Positions 16,017 through 27,000 of a stretch of DNA of 64,000 nt are shown in pieces. A program made the translations under genes and the position numbers. The notes beneath the pieces were generated by a model. That model saw only the letters and a list, made by a program, of their open reading frames with translations, had not been told where the DNA came from and searched no databases. The DNA is taken from IMG/VR virus record IMGVR_UViG_3300020165_000008, positions 1 to 64,000 of that record. One strand, given 5' to 3'. This DNA is from a virus. Within the stretch, counting starts at the first letter, position 1; every line of letters starts with the position of its first letter.

Positions 16017-16964
16017 TTATGAAGTAACTCTAAAGAATCTAATTGGTACCTGGACCATGTAGCCGGTCGATGCGCCATAAACGGTAACAAAAGAGTCAAT
16101 AAATTTAACGTTCTTCGTTCCGTCGATCCCATTAATAGTCTGGCTATTTAGAGAAGAACCAAATAAATCAAAATAGTAATCTGATTCTGCTAGATCAATT
16201 TTTGGCCTCACACGGAACTGAAGCAAATTACCTCTTGGGCCGCTGATAACCTGGCCAGCAGAGGTAGTTGTGTTTCTTATAGCCTCAATAAAGTTCCTGT
16301 CTGTTGTTGCACTCGCCATATAAGTTGCAATATCGTCATCGTCAACGTTGCTTGGGGTCTTTTCTGACGGGGTGGAGCTTCCCATGCCAGAAATCAATGT
16401 GCCTAAGCGGTTATCCATTTCAATTATAAATGTATCTTCTCTAAGATCTGATGATAGGCCGGCGCCAGGACTGATAGCAGTAGTGTCCAGGCCTTGGTCC
16501 AACCTGATAAAGGCTCCAAAAGTCTCAGGAAGCTCACCATCGGCTGGTGAACGGATAACACCGACATTTGAGGCGGATGCAGTAAACAGATCATCTGTTG
16601 CTTTATCGACAGGGACTAGGAACGTGTCCTGGCCAAAGTTGGTTAAGACCGTGCCTCTGTCATCGGTAGTATTAAGCTTGATGACTGGTAGGTAAAGCAA
16701 GTTTGGATTGTTGATTGTTATAATCTTTGACTTCATTGACGAGCCATTGTTCGTGAATGCTTCAAAGATAGGAGTTTGAAGAATTTCCAGATCGGCATCG
16801 GCTGTTACTGCGGTTTTGTCATAGAGGCCATAATCGATCTCATCGTCGCCTAAAGCAAACTTTGTGATTCTAAATGTTCCTTTTCCTTCTGCTAGGCGTC
16901 GTCGCCCTTCGTCTGTTAGGACTGCATCGAGTATGATGTCGCCTGAATTGTCTAAAAATGCCAT
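16017..16964 (-). CDS. Virion structural protein, GDIILDAVLTDEGRRRLAEGKG family
   Basis: 315 aa. The N-terminus MAFLDNSGDIILDAVLTDEG followed by RRRLAEGKGTFRITKFALGDDEIDYGLYD is a motif I recognise from many marine myophage structural proteins of unknown detail. The rest is strand-rich with few charges in blocks. The LTxxGxxxLAxGK element recurs in the 344-aa protein at 22954-23988. It has a strong ribosome binding site (AAAAGGAG) and a late-type motif 20 nt upstream, so it heads its own late transcription unit with the two paralogous structural genes behind it. A tail or baseplate role is likely. Confidence 0.8.
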   Translation of the reverse strand: MAFLDNSGDIILDAVLTDEGRRRLAEGKGTFRITKFALGDDEIDYGLYDKTAVTADADLEILQTPIFEAFTNNGSSMKSKIITINNPNLLYLPVIKLNTTDDRGTVLTNFGQDTFLVPVDKATDDLFTASASNVGVIRSPADGELPETFGAFIRLDQGLDTTAISPGAGLSSDLREDTFIIEMDNRLGTLISGMGSSTPSEKTPSNVDDDDIATYMASATTDRNFIEAIRNTTTSAGQVISGPRGNLLQFRVRPKIDLAESDYYFDLFGSSLNSQTINGIDGTKNVKFIDSFVTVYGASTGYMVQVPIRFFRVTS

Positions 16965-16984
16965 GCATAAACTCCTTTTCTTAC

Positions 16985-16995
16985 TATAAATAGTT
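16985..16995 (-). promoter_or_regulatory. Late-type motif upstream of a structural gene
   Basis: The coding strand reads AACTATTTATA then GTAAG and AAAAGGAG. It lies in a 66-nt gap, one of the longest in the window, between the stop at 17031 and the ATG at 16964. The 15-nt stretch AACTATTTATAGTAA is identical to that at 9219. Confidence 0.65.
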
Positions 16996-17030
16996 GTTAA
17001 ATTAAATTATACCATTGTGTTGGTTTTTTG

Positions 17031-20000
17031 CTATTCATCCTCGGTCCCTGAGTACGTTCCGGGGAGGTTATCACCCTCTTCAAACCGGGCTCGGGCGTCT
17101 GTAAGGCGACCGATGGTACCTAAGTCTTCAGGGGTGAATGCAGGAAATCCAGGCAGACTAGGGGGTGTAAACTCATCCTCGCCCCTTCTGCTGACGTCGC
17201 CTTCATTTCTTCTAGCTAAAGCATCTTGTATGTCTTGCTCTGTGACAGTATCCGGCACCATAGTTCTTCTTTCTTCTGTTGCAATGTTAAAATCGTTTAG
17301 AGTATATTTAAATTCAACAAAGATTGACTTGCCTGTTTTTTTAGACTTTAACTCAAGCATATATCTTTGATCGATAATATTGTTTCTAGTTTTGAGACCG
17401 TCTCTACCGAGTTCTACTGATGAAATTTGAGCTGATGTTTTTTCATTAAATTGCCCAGGAATAAAAGAAATTTCTTGAGTGTTAGGTCTGATTTTTATAA
17501 ACCTTCTTACACTTTTCGAAGAGCCGCCTTTCTTAGTTTTTAAAAATAGACCATCACTCTTAAGGGAGCCAAACATTTCTTTAAGAGATAATGTAGTAAG
17601 TAAAGGTTGGAGTGCACCATCGTTATCAATTATGGTAAATTTAAATACTTCAGTTGGGTTAGAAATGTTTCCGTGAAAGTCCAAGGTCCGAAAAAGATAG
17701 TAGTAATCTGTGTTAGGGATTATACTGTCCATAAAGGAAGTACCATCTGTGCTTAGGTCTTCAGAGGTTACACTTCTTATAACCCTTTTTCCTGCAACAA
17801 AGTCTTTAATTGTTTCTGGTTTTCGATCTAACCTGAATACTTCAAAGGCTGCTGGAGTTTCGTCTGAGTGGAATCTTATCTTTCCGCCTAACGCCACTCC
17901 TTGAGACTGCATTATTTTTCGAAATAAAGTTCTATCTCCTTCCTCGATTATCACAGGCATTGCGTGTTCTGTTGAATTCATCGAAGAAACTCTGATTTTA
18001 ACTCGATCATTAAAGCCTTTCATTGGATAAAAATCGACATTTGGCCTAACTGGCGGTGCGTCTGTTAGAACGGAGTTTTCGGAAGTCAAAGGAACTTCTA
18101 TTATTTTTGGCTGTTGCCTAGTTCTTATTTTTGCTCCTAGGAAAAAATCGTTTAAGCCGTTATTGATGGGGGGTCTTTTGCTTCTTCTGTCGACTTGAAC
18201 GTTGTATTCAAACCCAAACGACTCGGCCAACTGGTATCTATAGCTGTTTTGAATGACAAACATTAGTGCAGATAAAGTATAATTATACTCTTGGTTTGGC
18301 TTAACTTGTGTGTCAAAAAACTCTGTAATCCCTTCTGGTCCGTTGCTAATAAAAAATTGTTGTATTGCCCCTGTCGAGATGTTTTCTTTGATTACTCGGT
18401 AGGCAAGAACTTCATGGTAATTACCCCTTTCTGATAAGAACATTTCTTTTAAGCTTGGGATCGCATCTTCTGATAAGCTTCTAATAGTGTCCTGAAAATC
18501 AAGAAAGAATTGCCTATCACGGGCGCCGTCCGAGCCGTTTTCAAGATAGCCCCCTAGGTTGACGCCACTTAAATAAGGGGTTGTAAACTTTTGACTGATT
18601 TCGCCTAGCTGAAATACTGTTGTTCCCTGAGTGGGGTATGAGGTTGAGGCGTCACGAGGGTCCAGGAAGGGTGCAAACGGATTGAAAACAAATGGTTGTG
18701 ATGAGTTATTGAAAACTTCTTTAAAATCAAACTCTCTTACTGACCTTGTAGAGGTTATTGGTGTCGGGCGTTCTGATGAATTGGTAGTGATAGAGAGAGA
18801 CTTGGCATTTGACGTTATTATACCATCGGCCGGAGTTACCACTCCGTCCATTAGATTAAGTATTATGTCTGTTTTTAAGCTGTATTCATCTAGGATCCTC
18901 AATAAAGAATTTCTAGTAACCTCTCGGTAGTCGACACCTGCAATATCTAGATACCGATAGGGATCTGCTCTATCTGTGATTTCTATTCTATTATTAAACG
19001 GGAAAAGTGATTGAAAATTATTTTCTTTTAAAATTGCGGGATCAATTAAGATTAGCCTTCTTTTTTGTTGATCTTCTTCTTCGCCATAAGCAGTGTCAAA
19101 CTGTTCACCTGTAAGGTTCTTGACTGAAACACCGAACTTGTTGTAAAGCTCTGTCGTTGGGGAGGTCTTATAGGACATCCTATCATTAGTATAGGGCTCC
19201 AATTTAAATTCACCAAAAAACAACTCGTCTTTTAGAGCAGCTATGTGTAATCGCAGGCTGCGCAGAAAGCGGTTGAGGGACTCGGCCTCGGATCCGGTGA
19301 CCGGGCGCCTCGTCATAAAGACGTCTAATAGGTTCTCAAAATTCTTTATCACACTAAAGAGATAACTTGATGGCATTAAGCTTTCTTCAAACCCTGTATA
19401 GAAACGATTTGCGGGTGCGAGTGGTCCAAATTCAAACTCTCTAGACAAAAAGTTATAATTTCCATCTATGGCTATGTTTGATTCGGCCTGAATTGTGGTG
19501 TTAATGCTTAGGTCTGTATACGAAAGGCTCACCGGCGCAGGAGAGGAGGGAGGGTAGGTCATAGAGCGTGCCCTTCTCATAAATCTTATTGGACCGGACG
19601 TGGGGTCCTCTTCACCTTTTGGATCCATAAGCATCTGGATTGTTCTTTCACAAGCTTCCATTGTCAGTCTTTCTACAGCTCCTCCAGACCGCCGACCTCC
19701 GTGGCCGTCACTCGCCAGCGCCGCCTCTTCGGAGGTATACAGAGGCCCGCCAAGTTCGCCAGTATCCAAAAACTCATTGAAAACTTCAGGGCTAAGGAAA
19801 ATCTTGACCCAATCTATCCCTCGAAAATAGTATCTAATGTCTTGAAAAGATTCATAAAATAAAGATCGTTCATCTGGGCCAAAGGAAGGCATGCTGACCG
19901 GTCGTACAACCTGGTTGTCGATAAACTCAATCTTCCAAAAAGGTATGCGGTATTCGACCTGAAATTCTTCTTCAAATTTTATACTGTTATTAACATCATC

Positions 20001-20231
20001 AATTGTTACTCGGGAGTCGTCCTCAAGTATGTTGGCTATGTTACCGATCTTAGCTCCTCCAACATCGAACGGCGTTGTTTTATACCTAGCTAGGCCGGTT
20101 AGATAACGGAAAACATCTGACGCTTCGAAGCCTATCTCTCCGGTAACTGGACCACGAGGAAGACCGCCCGATTTTTTAAGGCTTAAATCAAAAACAGTTG
20201 CTGCGTTATAAAGTTGTTGTGAAATAGTCAT
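17031..20231 (-). CDS. Large virion structural protein, 1066 aa
   Basis: Strand-rich protein without membrane segments. A segment near residues 790-870 (IRFHSDETPAAFEVFRLDRKP ... SIIPNTDYYYLFRTLDFHGN) looks like a fibronectin type III-like domain, with the typical NTxYYYxFRxxDxxG pattern. The C-terminus is acidic and Gly/Pro-rich (FTPPSLPGFPAFTPEDLGT...). Large proteins of this type accompany gp6/gp25 genes in marine T4-like phages, and I take it for a baseplate or tail-tip component. The ribosome binding site AGGATAAAAATT precedes ATG at 20231. It starts 5 nt after the preceding stop, in the same transcription unit as the 905-aa protein. Confidence 0.75.
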   Translation of the reverse strand: MTISQQLYNAATVFDLSLKKSGGLPRGPVTGEIGFEASDVFRYLTGLARYKTTPFDVGGAKIGNIANILEDDSRVTIDDVNNSIKFEEEFQVEYRIPFWKIEFIDNQVVRPVSMPSFGPDERSLFYESFQDIRYYFRGIDWVKIFLSPEVFNEFLDTGELGGPLYTSEEAALASDGHGGRRSGGAVERLTMEACERTIQMLMDPKGEEDPTSGPIRFMRRARSMTYPPSSPAPVSLSYTDLSINTTIQAESNIAIDGNYNFLSREFEFGPLAPANRFYTGFEESLMPSSYLFSVIKNFENLLDVFMTRRPVTGSEAESLNRFLRSLRLHIAALKDELFFGEFKLEPYTNDRMSYKTSPTTELYNKFGVSVKNLTGEQFDTAYGEEEDQQKRRLILIDPAILKENNFQSLFPFNNRIEITDRADPYRYLDIAGVDYREVTRNSLLRILDEYSLKTDIILNLMDGVVTPADGIITSNAKSLSITTNSSERPTPITSTRSVREFDFKEVFNNSSQPFVFNPFAPFLDPRDASTSYPTQGTTVFQLGEISQKFTTPYLSGVNLGGYLENGSDGARDRQFFLDFQDTIRSLSEDAIPSLKEMFLSERGNYHEVLAYRVIKENISTGAIQQFFISNGPEGITEFFDTQVKPNQEYNYTLSALMFVIQNSYRYQLAESFGFEYNVQVDRRSKRPPINNGLNDFFLGAKIRTRQQPKIIEVPLTSENSVLTDAPPVRPNVDFYPMKGFNDRVKIRVSSMNSTEHAMPVIIEEGDRTLFRKIMQSQGVALGGKIRFHSDETPAAFEVFRLDRKPETIKDFVAGKRVIRSVTSEDLSTDGTSFMDSIIPNTDYYYLFRTLDFHGNISNPTEVFKFTIIDNDGALQPLLTTLSLKEMFGSLKSDGLFLKTKKGGSSKSVRRFIKIRPNTQEISFIPGQFNEKTSAQISSVELGRDGLKTRNNIIDQRYMLELKSKKTGKSIFVEFKYTLNDFNIATEERRTMVPDTVTEQDIQDALARRNEGDVSRRGEDEFTPPSLPGFPAFTPEDLGTIGRLTDARARFEEGDNLPGTYSGTEDE

Positions 20232-20236
20232 AATTT

Positions 20237-22954
20237 TTATCCTGCAGATGGTTCATCAGGTGTGATAACAGTTCCAGCTTCATCACTGTCTATAAAAAAG
20301 TGTTCCGTTTCTGACTTTAAATTTAATAAATTTCTATTATTTAAGTACCACATAGTGTTTTTATTTCCTATGTTATAATTAGACATCTTACAAAATAATA
20401 AACCACTTGATTCAAGATCCTCATCTGTAGGCTTTATACCGAAAACAGGACTTCTAAGATCGGGTTGGCCGTTCTCCAAGCTTTTAAAGCCTGTTAGGAC
20501 TTGTATTTCTTTAATGTTTGCAAAATTAAACCTAATCAATGAAGAATTAAGAGGGTTTTGCAAAGTTGTCCGATCGCCACCCCAAAAGAAGGTGATTCTT
20601 CCGTCAGCTTCTGTTGCTTGGAGTGTTTCGTATAGTGAATACAAAGGGTAGGGCAGTTGAATTTCTGTAATTAGGGTGCCGCCAGGGCCGCTTGTTTGGG
20701 TGCCCTTCATTGATCTTATAGATTCTAAAAGTTGCACAGGATTTCTTAAACCAGCATCTATCAGTGCAGCATTGTAATTAGTCGGGTGCTCTATTAGATT
20801 TTCAACATAATCTAAAAATAAGGTTAGAACGCTTAGCCTACTTTCAATAGTAGCGTTTAGTTCGTCTAGATCTTCAAAGTTTTCATCCAAGTTGTAGATT
20901 GCTTCTACGATTTCGTTATTTTCGTCTTCTGATGGTCGTAAAACGCCACTTGATACTGCGCTTTCTAGGATAGAATCAGTTGTTTCTCTTCTAAAGTCAT
21001 CAGATTTGTCGATAATAGAAGGGAATGGAATAAAGGAGATAAGGTTGTATACTTCGTTTATCGCATTGTATAAGCTAGACTTGAGTGCCGGGCTTTCTGG
21101 CGATGTTTCTTCGAGGCGCTCAATGTTAATGTCTAGCAGTTTGTTTTTGATGATGTTTAACGCTGCCAGATAGCTAGACTTTGCACCCTGGGCTTCTGAT
21201 AACTCCGAAGAAAGGACTGATCTTGTGTTATCAAAGACAACTTCATTCCTCTTCTTTATTGAGCGGATAGTAAGATAACTCGTTGTTGGGTCAATCTTAA
21301 GACCAAGCCGGCTTTCTGTTGACTCTAACCCAGGAGACCTAGTGGGGGTATCTGCTGTGAAATACTTACGAACATTCTCGTTCATCAAAAGCCCATAAGC
21401 GCCTTGGGTTATCGTCGGGAAGTTAGTTGTTGGCCCACCACTCATGTATGAATACCTTAAAGAATAGTCTTCTGGTTTAAACTCGTATCCAAAGGAGTGC
21501 TTAACTTTTATCAAAGTTTTCTCAGGGTTTGTTGAGCTTCCACTCTTTCCGTTACCGCTAAAGGCGCCCGATAACTGGAATCCAACTCCAAGGAAAGTTT
21601 GCTGAAGTTCTTTCACTAGACTATCAAAGAACCTAAAGAATAACTCAAAAGAGTATTCATTTGTATTCGCATTTTCACCCAAAGAGATTAGTTTTCTTAA
21701 CTGTATTATGGTCTCGTTGATAGTGGCGCTCAAGCTGGCCGAATCAAATTTTGCAGTTGCTTGGATTATTTCTTCTATAACCTTCATAAAGTAATCTATG
21801 CGATCCGGATAATCTTGAGCTTCACTGCTATTGAACTCATTTTGAAGATCTTCTTGTATTGTCGGTATACCATTGAGATAAAAAGTCTGGGCATCACGAT
21901 TATAAAATGCTAGCTTTATAAAGGTGTCGTCCATAAAGGATCTAAAGCGCTCAATTTCTGTTATGTTATTTATTAACTGATCAACAACCGGATAAATACC
22001 ATTGAGAAAAATAATGTTTGTATTAAAGTTGTATTTTAGGTTCTTTGAGTATTCTCTTATCTCGTCGGCGCCGGTAAAAGCAATAACGCTGGTTGGAAGG
22101 TTTAAGATTGTGCGATCAGCTATTTGTGAAGTTTCTATGGTGTTATTTAAAACCTCCGGCGCTCTGGTTTCAACATTGCTTTCTTTGATAAATAATTGAT
22201 TTTTTATGACTGTTGAATCTAGTGCCTTTTGTTGCTCTTTTTCAGACAATAAAGAAAACAAATTAGAGTTGTTTTTTAGGACTTTTCTTAGATCAAGAAA
22301 GTATAAAAAGTTAAACCTATCATCTTTTATGCTTGGAAACAGCTGAGAAAACGCTGCCGGTTCAAGTTCATCGTCTGCGGGGTTGACCTCCTGCGCTTGG
22401 CTTAATAGGCTTGTAGGGCCGCTCAGAGCAGTTTGTATCACTAAAACTTCAGGATTTTCCGCAATGTACACAGCGCCTTCTTCTTTAATGGCGAAGAAAG
22501 TTGAACTCAAAAGAAGCTCGTTTCCAACCAGTTGATCAAGAGTGAGGTTGCTTAAACTGGTGCAAAAAGCAAAAATGTTTCTTTTTGCAAAGTCCTCTAC
22601 GGAATGCTGAACGTCAAAGGTCCCAAGCCTATAAATGCTCGTGTTTCCGGATGGGCCGGACGACGTTCTTATAAATGTAGATCTTGAAAAAGAAAAATCA
22701 ATGTCGACATAATTTGCTTGGATGTTCTTAAGGAAAGTGTCTCTTTTGAGAAGGCTTTGATTTTCCTTGTATGCGTTATAGTCTAAATCAGAGTCAAGGG
22801 ACGCTGTCGTGAGCCGAAAGCTAAGCGTTACTCCTGCAACAACTTGGTTAATTGGCACTTCAAGGCTTAGATCTATTTTTGTTCCCGTTTCAGAAACATA
22901 CAACTTATCAAAAATAATTCTTTTGCCGGTGAGTCCGGTTGTTGTTATAACCAT
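20237..22954 (-). CDS. Large virion structural protein, about 905 aa
   Basis: 905 aa from ATG 22954, which overlaps the upstream stop as TAATG; a TTG at 22960 would add two residues. Mixed helix/strand composition, with helical Leu/Glu-rich parts around residues 590-760 (LSELSEAQGAKSSYLAALNIIKNK..., DELNATIESRLSVLTLFLDYVENL) and strand-rich ends. No catalytic motif or membrane segment. Function is unknown; it lies between two proteins typical of marine phage tails and is itself probably a baseplate or tail component. Translational coupling to the 344-aa gene suggests matched production. Confidence 0.75.
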   Translation of the reverse strand: MVITTTGLTGKRIIFDKLYVSETGTKIDLSLEVPINQVVAGVTLSFRLTTASLDSDLDYNAYKENQSLLKRDTFLKNIQANYVDIDFSFSRSTFIRTSSGPSGNTSIYRLGTFDVQHSVEDFAKRNIFAFCTSLSNLTLDQLVGNELLLSSTFFAIKEEGAVYIAENPEVLVIQTALSGPTSLLSQAQEVNPADDELEPAAFSQLFPSIKDDRFNFLYFLDLRKVLKNNSNLFSLLSEKEQQKALDSTVIKNQLFIKESNVETRAPEVLNNTIETSQIADRTILNLPTSVIAFTGADEIREYSKNLKYNFNTNIIFLNGIYPVVDQLINNITEIERFRSFMDDTFIKLAFYNRDAQTFYLNGIPTIQEDLQNEFNSSEAQDYPDRIDYFMKVIEEIIQATAKFDSASLSATINETIIQLRKLISLGENANTNEYSFELFFRFFDSLVKELQQTFLGVGFQLSGAFSGNGKSGSSTNPEKTLIKVKHSFGYEFKPEDYSLRYSYMSGGPTTNFPTITQGAYGLLMNENVRKYFTADTPTRSPGLESTESRLGLKIDPTTSYLTIRSIKKRNEVVFDNTRSVLSSELSEAQGAKSSYLAALNIIKNKLLDINIERLEETSPESPALKSSLYNAINEVYNLISFIPFPSIIDKSDDFRRETTDSILESAVSSGVLRPSEDENNEIVEAIYNLDENFEDLDELNATIESRLSVLTLFLDYVENLIEHPTNYNAALIDAGLRNPVQLLESIRSMKGTQTSGPGGTLITEIQLPYPLYSLYETLQATEADGRITFFWGGDRTTLQNPLNSSLIRFNFANIKEIQVLTGFKSLENGQPDLRSPVFGIKPTDEDLESSGLLFCKMSNYNIGNKNTMWYLNNRNLLNLKSETEHFFIDSDEAGTVITPDEPSAG

Positions 22955-23988
22955 TAGCAAGGATCTCCAGCGTCGTCTCTTCTTCTAGAGAAATCCGCAT
23001 CTCGTCTTATGTCAAACGTATTCTGAATCAAAGGATCATCTAATATCGGGTATCCAAGTGAATCTCTTGGCACCTTACTAGTAAGTAGTGCCGGGTCTAT
23101 TTCTTCGTCTATCTGTATGTCAAGATGAAACTCAACATCATCTTCTGTTAAAATAGAATCTTGTGATGAAATTTCCACTTCATCCATCAAGAACCCTTCT
23201 TCATTGACTTGTTTTTGCTTGGCTTTAAAGTTTAGTTTTTTATACTCTTCTTTGTCGTCTTCTTTTGTTTCGATCTTGTAAACGCTTATCTCAAAGTTGT
23301 CATAAGCCTCAACAGAGTTTAGTTCGTCGACCGCCAAGAGCAACTCGTCAACCTCAAGGAAAACGTATTTGTTGTCTTGGAGAATTGGAGAAACAACAGC
23401 TGGTTCTATTCTGACTGGGTCAATCAGTTCTGGCGGGATTGTCATCGACGGGTCTGGTAAACTTCTTATCTCAGGGGTTAGGTCCAAGTCTTGTGTAACT
23501 AGCCTTGTCTGGGGTTTGTTTAAACGTTCGTCCGTGCTGCCTTTAAAAACGTATACGGAAGAAGCAGTATGGACATTTGTTAATGTGCCATCTAAAAAGC
23601 TAACACTGATTTGGGATCCGGTTACTTCGCCTATTTTTGACGTTCCTAGGCCGTATTTGAGTAAGTTAGTATTTTCATACAAGCGAATGTTATCAAAAAG
23701 AACTTGGTTGGTGTCAAAAAGCTCTTGGTCGCCTGGGGTATTGTTAAGTTTGATGTCAGCGCCAACAATAGAATAAGTTGTTTTTAGGTATGGTGTTTCT
23801 TTTCTTACTCGATCGTCCGCTTCGCCATTTGAGTTTTCTGTCAAGGCAGCATAAGAACCATCATAAATAACGCCATCATCAAAAAAAGCATAAAAGGAAG
23901 GCCTGAGCTTTCCTGCTGCTAATTTCTTTTTTCCAAATGAAGTTAGTTCTATGTTTATTACTTCTTGTTTTGAATCGAATAATGACAT
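22954..23988 (-). CDS. Virion structural protein, MSLFDxKxEVINIELTxxGKxxLAxGK family
   Basis: 344 aa. The N-terminus MSLFDSKQEVINIELTSFGK, then KKLAAGKLRPSFYAFFDDGVIYDG, is a recognisable marker of a structural family common in marine myoviruses. The middle is Asp/Glu-rich with strand character (FHLDIQIDEEIDP), and the end is rich in Arg/Asp (FSRRRDDAGDPC). The LTxxGxxxLAxGK element is shared with the protein at 16017-16964. It has AAGG before ATG at 23988 and lies just downstream of the giant 3009-aa gene. Precise location in the tail is unknown. Confidence 0.78.
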   Translation of the reverse strand: MSLFDSKQEVINIELTSFGKKKLAAGKLRPSFYAFFDDGVIYDGSYAALTENSNGEADDRVRKETPYLKTTYSIVGADIKLNNTPGDQELFDTNQVLFDNIRLYENTNLLKYGLGTSKIGEVTGSQISVSFLDGTLTNVHTASSVYVFKGSTDERLNKPQTRLVTQDLDLTPEIRSLPDPSMTIPPELIDPVRIEPAVVSPILQDNKYVFLEVDELLLAVDELNSVEAYDNFEISVYKIETKEDDKEEYKKLNFKAKQKQVNEEGFLMDEVEISSQDSILTEDDVEFHLDIQIDEEIDPALLTSKVPRDSLGYPILDDPLIQNTFDIRRDADFSRRRDDAGDPC

Positions 23989-24030
23989 TTTAGTTACCCT
24001 TGTAATTCTTTATCTGGATCTTAAGCCTTT

Positions 24031-27000
24031 TCATGACGATCCACTAACGTCGGTAGTGTTGGTTATCTCTAAAGCAGTATTTATTTTGGCTAGTTCCACG
24101 AAAGAGAAGAAGTCATAAGGCCAGTTATAACTATAAGTCGGGTCGACGAATGCGCCTTGTACGTTAACTCTCTCTCTGAGGCCTTTCGCCAATGAGGAGT
24201 TTCTTACCTGTTCGTAGTAGTCGTAAGCAGCTCTTTGCTTGACTTTGAACACCATCCAGCGTGTGTCGGTCGGGAGGCCTTCAGGGAACCAAGAACCTGC
24301 TTCGCCATAAGCTACATTTACAATGCTTTCTTCTTTGTCAAATCCAGAAGTTAGATCTTTTTTGCCGCTTGTTGATGTTGGTGGCAAGTTCTGCCAAATG
24401 TCCGCAAGGTCTTGTCTGTTGAGTTTCATATTGAAGTCAAAAACAAACATTGCGAATGGTAACACTCCTTCGGGATTGTCTGGTTGTAATAAATTGTAAA
24501 AGAAATCATACTTAGGTGGTAGGACAAATTCGTGCCCCTTCCTGGCCAAGTTGATATACTCATCTCTTATTGTTGGTCGTTCTCCGCCGTGTTTAACAAA
24601 GGAGATGGCCGATTGTAATTCTGCAGGATTTATTGGGAATAATCTTTTTTCTCCTTCAACAACTGTATACGGAATAGCAACGATGGCTTCTTTCACAGTC
24701 CTTGAGTCGGCAATTTCACCTAGTTTTACCGGCTGGTTGGTAAAGCCGAGTGCTTCCGCTAGAGAACCAGTTGTGTCTGTTAGGATTGGTTCTGTGATCT
24801 GCATCTTGATACCCTGATCCATTCTACCTGATCCAGTTGGGATTTGGCCATACTGATGCCACATTCCAACATAGTAGTTGTCAGCTTTTGAGGATCCATT
24901 ATAAAACCCAGTGCCGTTGGTCGATGCCATATCAATTCCGCTAAAGTTTGTGCTTGAGGAGAAAGACGGAAATTTACCGGGCGCTATAGCTGTCAGTGTA
25001 ACCACATTACTAACACGGGCTGCAGTAAAGTTTGATTTTATAGAAGAGTTATTAACTAAAATTGCATCTAATATGTTTTGAGCCTGTGTGCCTGTTCCGG
25101 AGGTTCTTTGTATTTCGTAATCTCCAGGTGTTCCGCTGACAAATGTATATTCGACGTCGCTAAAACCATCGCTTATTGTTAATTTTTTGCCGGCTGTAAC
25201 TGGAGCGCCATTAACTGTTATAACGTGAGTAGCCTGAGTGTTACTAGCAACAGAAATCGATGCTGTTCTGTGGCTGAAATCCAATACGGGGGATTCCCAT
25301 TTTGGTTGAATTGAGATTGCATACTCGGGTGCTGATGGTACAGCACGAGAAGAGTCTCCAACTTTAACTTTTCTGTTTAGTTGTATAGAGTCTGTAATTT
25401 TTGTTCGACCATCCAAAGCAAGAGACACGCCGGGTGAAGTACTGAGGTCTTCATAAATCGTGAATGACTCTGTTAGATTGCCTAAAATAAAGTCAACGCT
25501 GTGGTTATCGGATGTTGGGTTAAACACAAGTTCGATACCCTCTTCCTCTGTGGTCGATCCAATGTCGTAAGGAGGGAGGAAGGGCAGGTGCGAGGCCCTG
25601 GTACCGTTAAGAGAAAGGCTGTCGTCCATCGCTGGGCCGTATGATTTGCTTCCGCTGTATATATCCATGTCTTCTTCAAAAACACGAACTTTCATTCTGT
25701 ATTCTTTTCTAGGATCAAAACTAAAGTCGTTCTCACCAGCTGAAACCAAGGAAGAAACAGACCGGTTTTTTAAGAAAAGGTTCATTGTTTCTGCTAAGAA
25801 GTTATTAATAGCAAATGAGTAAAGCGGAGATCCACCACGACTAGAATCGTAACTAGCTGTAGAGATTATAATAGCAGTTGGATCGGGCTCCGAGTCAACC
25901 ATTGTAGTGATGTAAGCCAAAGGGTCTGTTATTGACTCAAAAGGAAGCCTATAATTAAACGATCCAGAGATTCTAGGCCCTTCATCATCATATACGGAGG
26001 TTCCTGAAGAGTTGGACAAATAAGTGCCGGTTACATTTAATTCCGGGTCAAAACTTGATGTAAAGACAGGATATCCAACTGAAATTCCTGATTTAATGCT
26101 GTTGCAAAGTATTCCTGGGCTATAGAATGGCGCCATAGCGGTTCTAAAGCTGCCGCCATTGTTAAGATTAGAAGCGCCAGTATCGTAAGGGTTGCCCTCG
26201 CCGCTAATAGTTATAACATCACTAAATGATTGACTGAATAGAGTGCCTAGTTGCACAACACGTTGAGCCGGGTAGAAGCCTTCGTAGGGAAGGAATTTTT
26301 TAATCGCTTCGCAAGAAAGTCTTAGGGTTCCTTGGTTTTCGATACCAGCCGAATCGTGCTTGTCTTTTATGATATTAAAATATTTTAAGAAATCTGAGTT
26401 TGTATAATCCGCATAGAAATTGTTTTCAGTATCATCCGCCACGAAGCCGCCAGTAATTGAAAGCATTGGTGAAAGAATTGTTGACTCCCCTTCTTCGCCG
26501 GCTAGGATCTGATCTATTGTTTCGCTTATTCTAAATTCCGGAATGACGGAATATTCTTTTCCAGCAGATTTTGCTTCTTGGATATACGCATCATAGTTCT
26601 CATAGTAGAAAGGCTCTTTGCCGGCCTCTTCTGCTGCTGACCAAGGTGTTCCGCCCACTGTTTGATGTGGGACAAAGTAATCAACATTATTACCAGGAGC
26701 AGCACTAGCTGAGAAGATTAAACTACCGGTAAAGCTTGTGAAATCTCTAGCATACTGAACTCCTGGCCTAATTTGTGAGTCCATATAGAGCTTTTTCCAA
26801 TGGTTGTTTACGAACGGCTGGCTGCCTAGAGTTTGACCAGTGGGCATGCCAACAATTAAATAACTAAGTTGGGTATTGTTGTTTAACTCACCGGCGCTAA
26901 ATAAGTTTTTCCTGCTGTATAAGTCAATTTCTGCGTAGGAGCCACTATAATCAAATAAATCTTTTGGCTGATTATCAACATCACTAACGCCATCAAGAAC

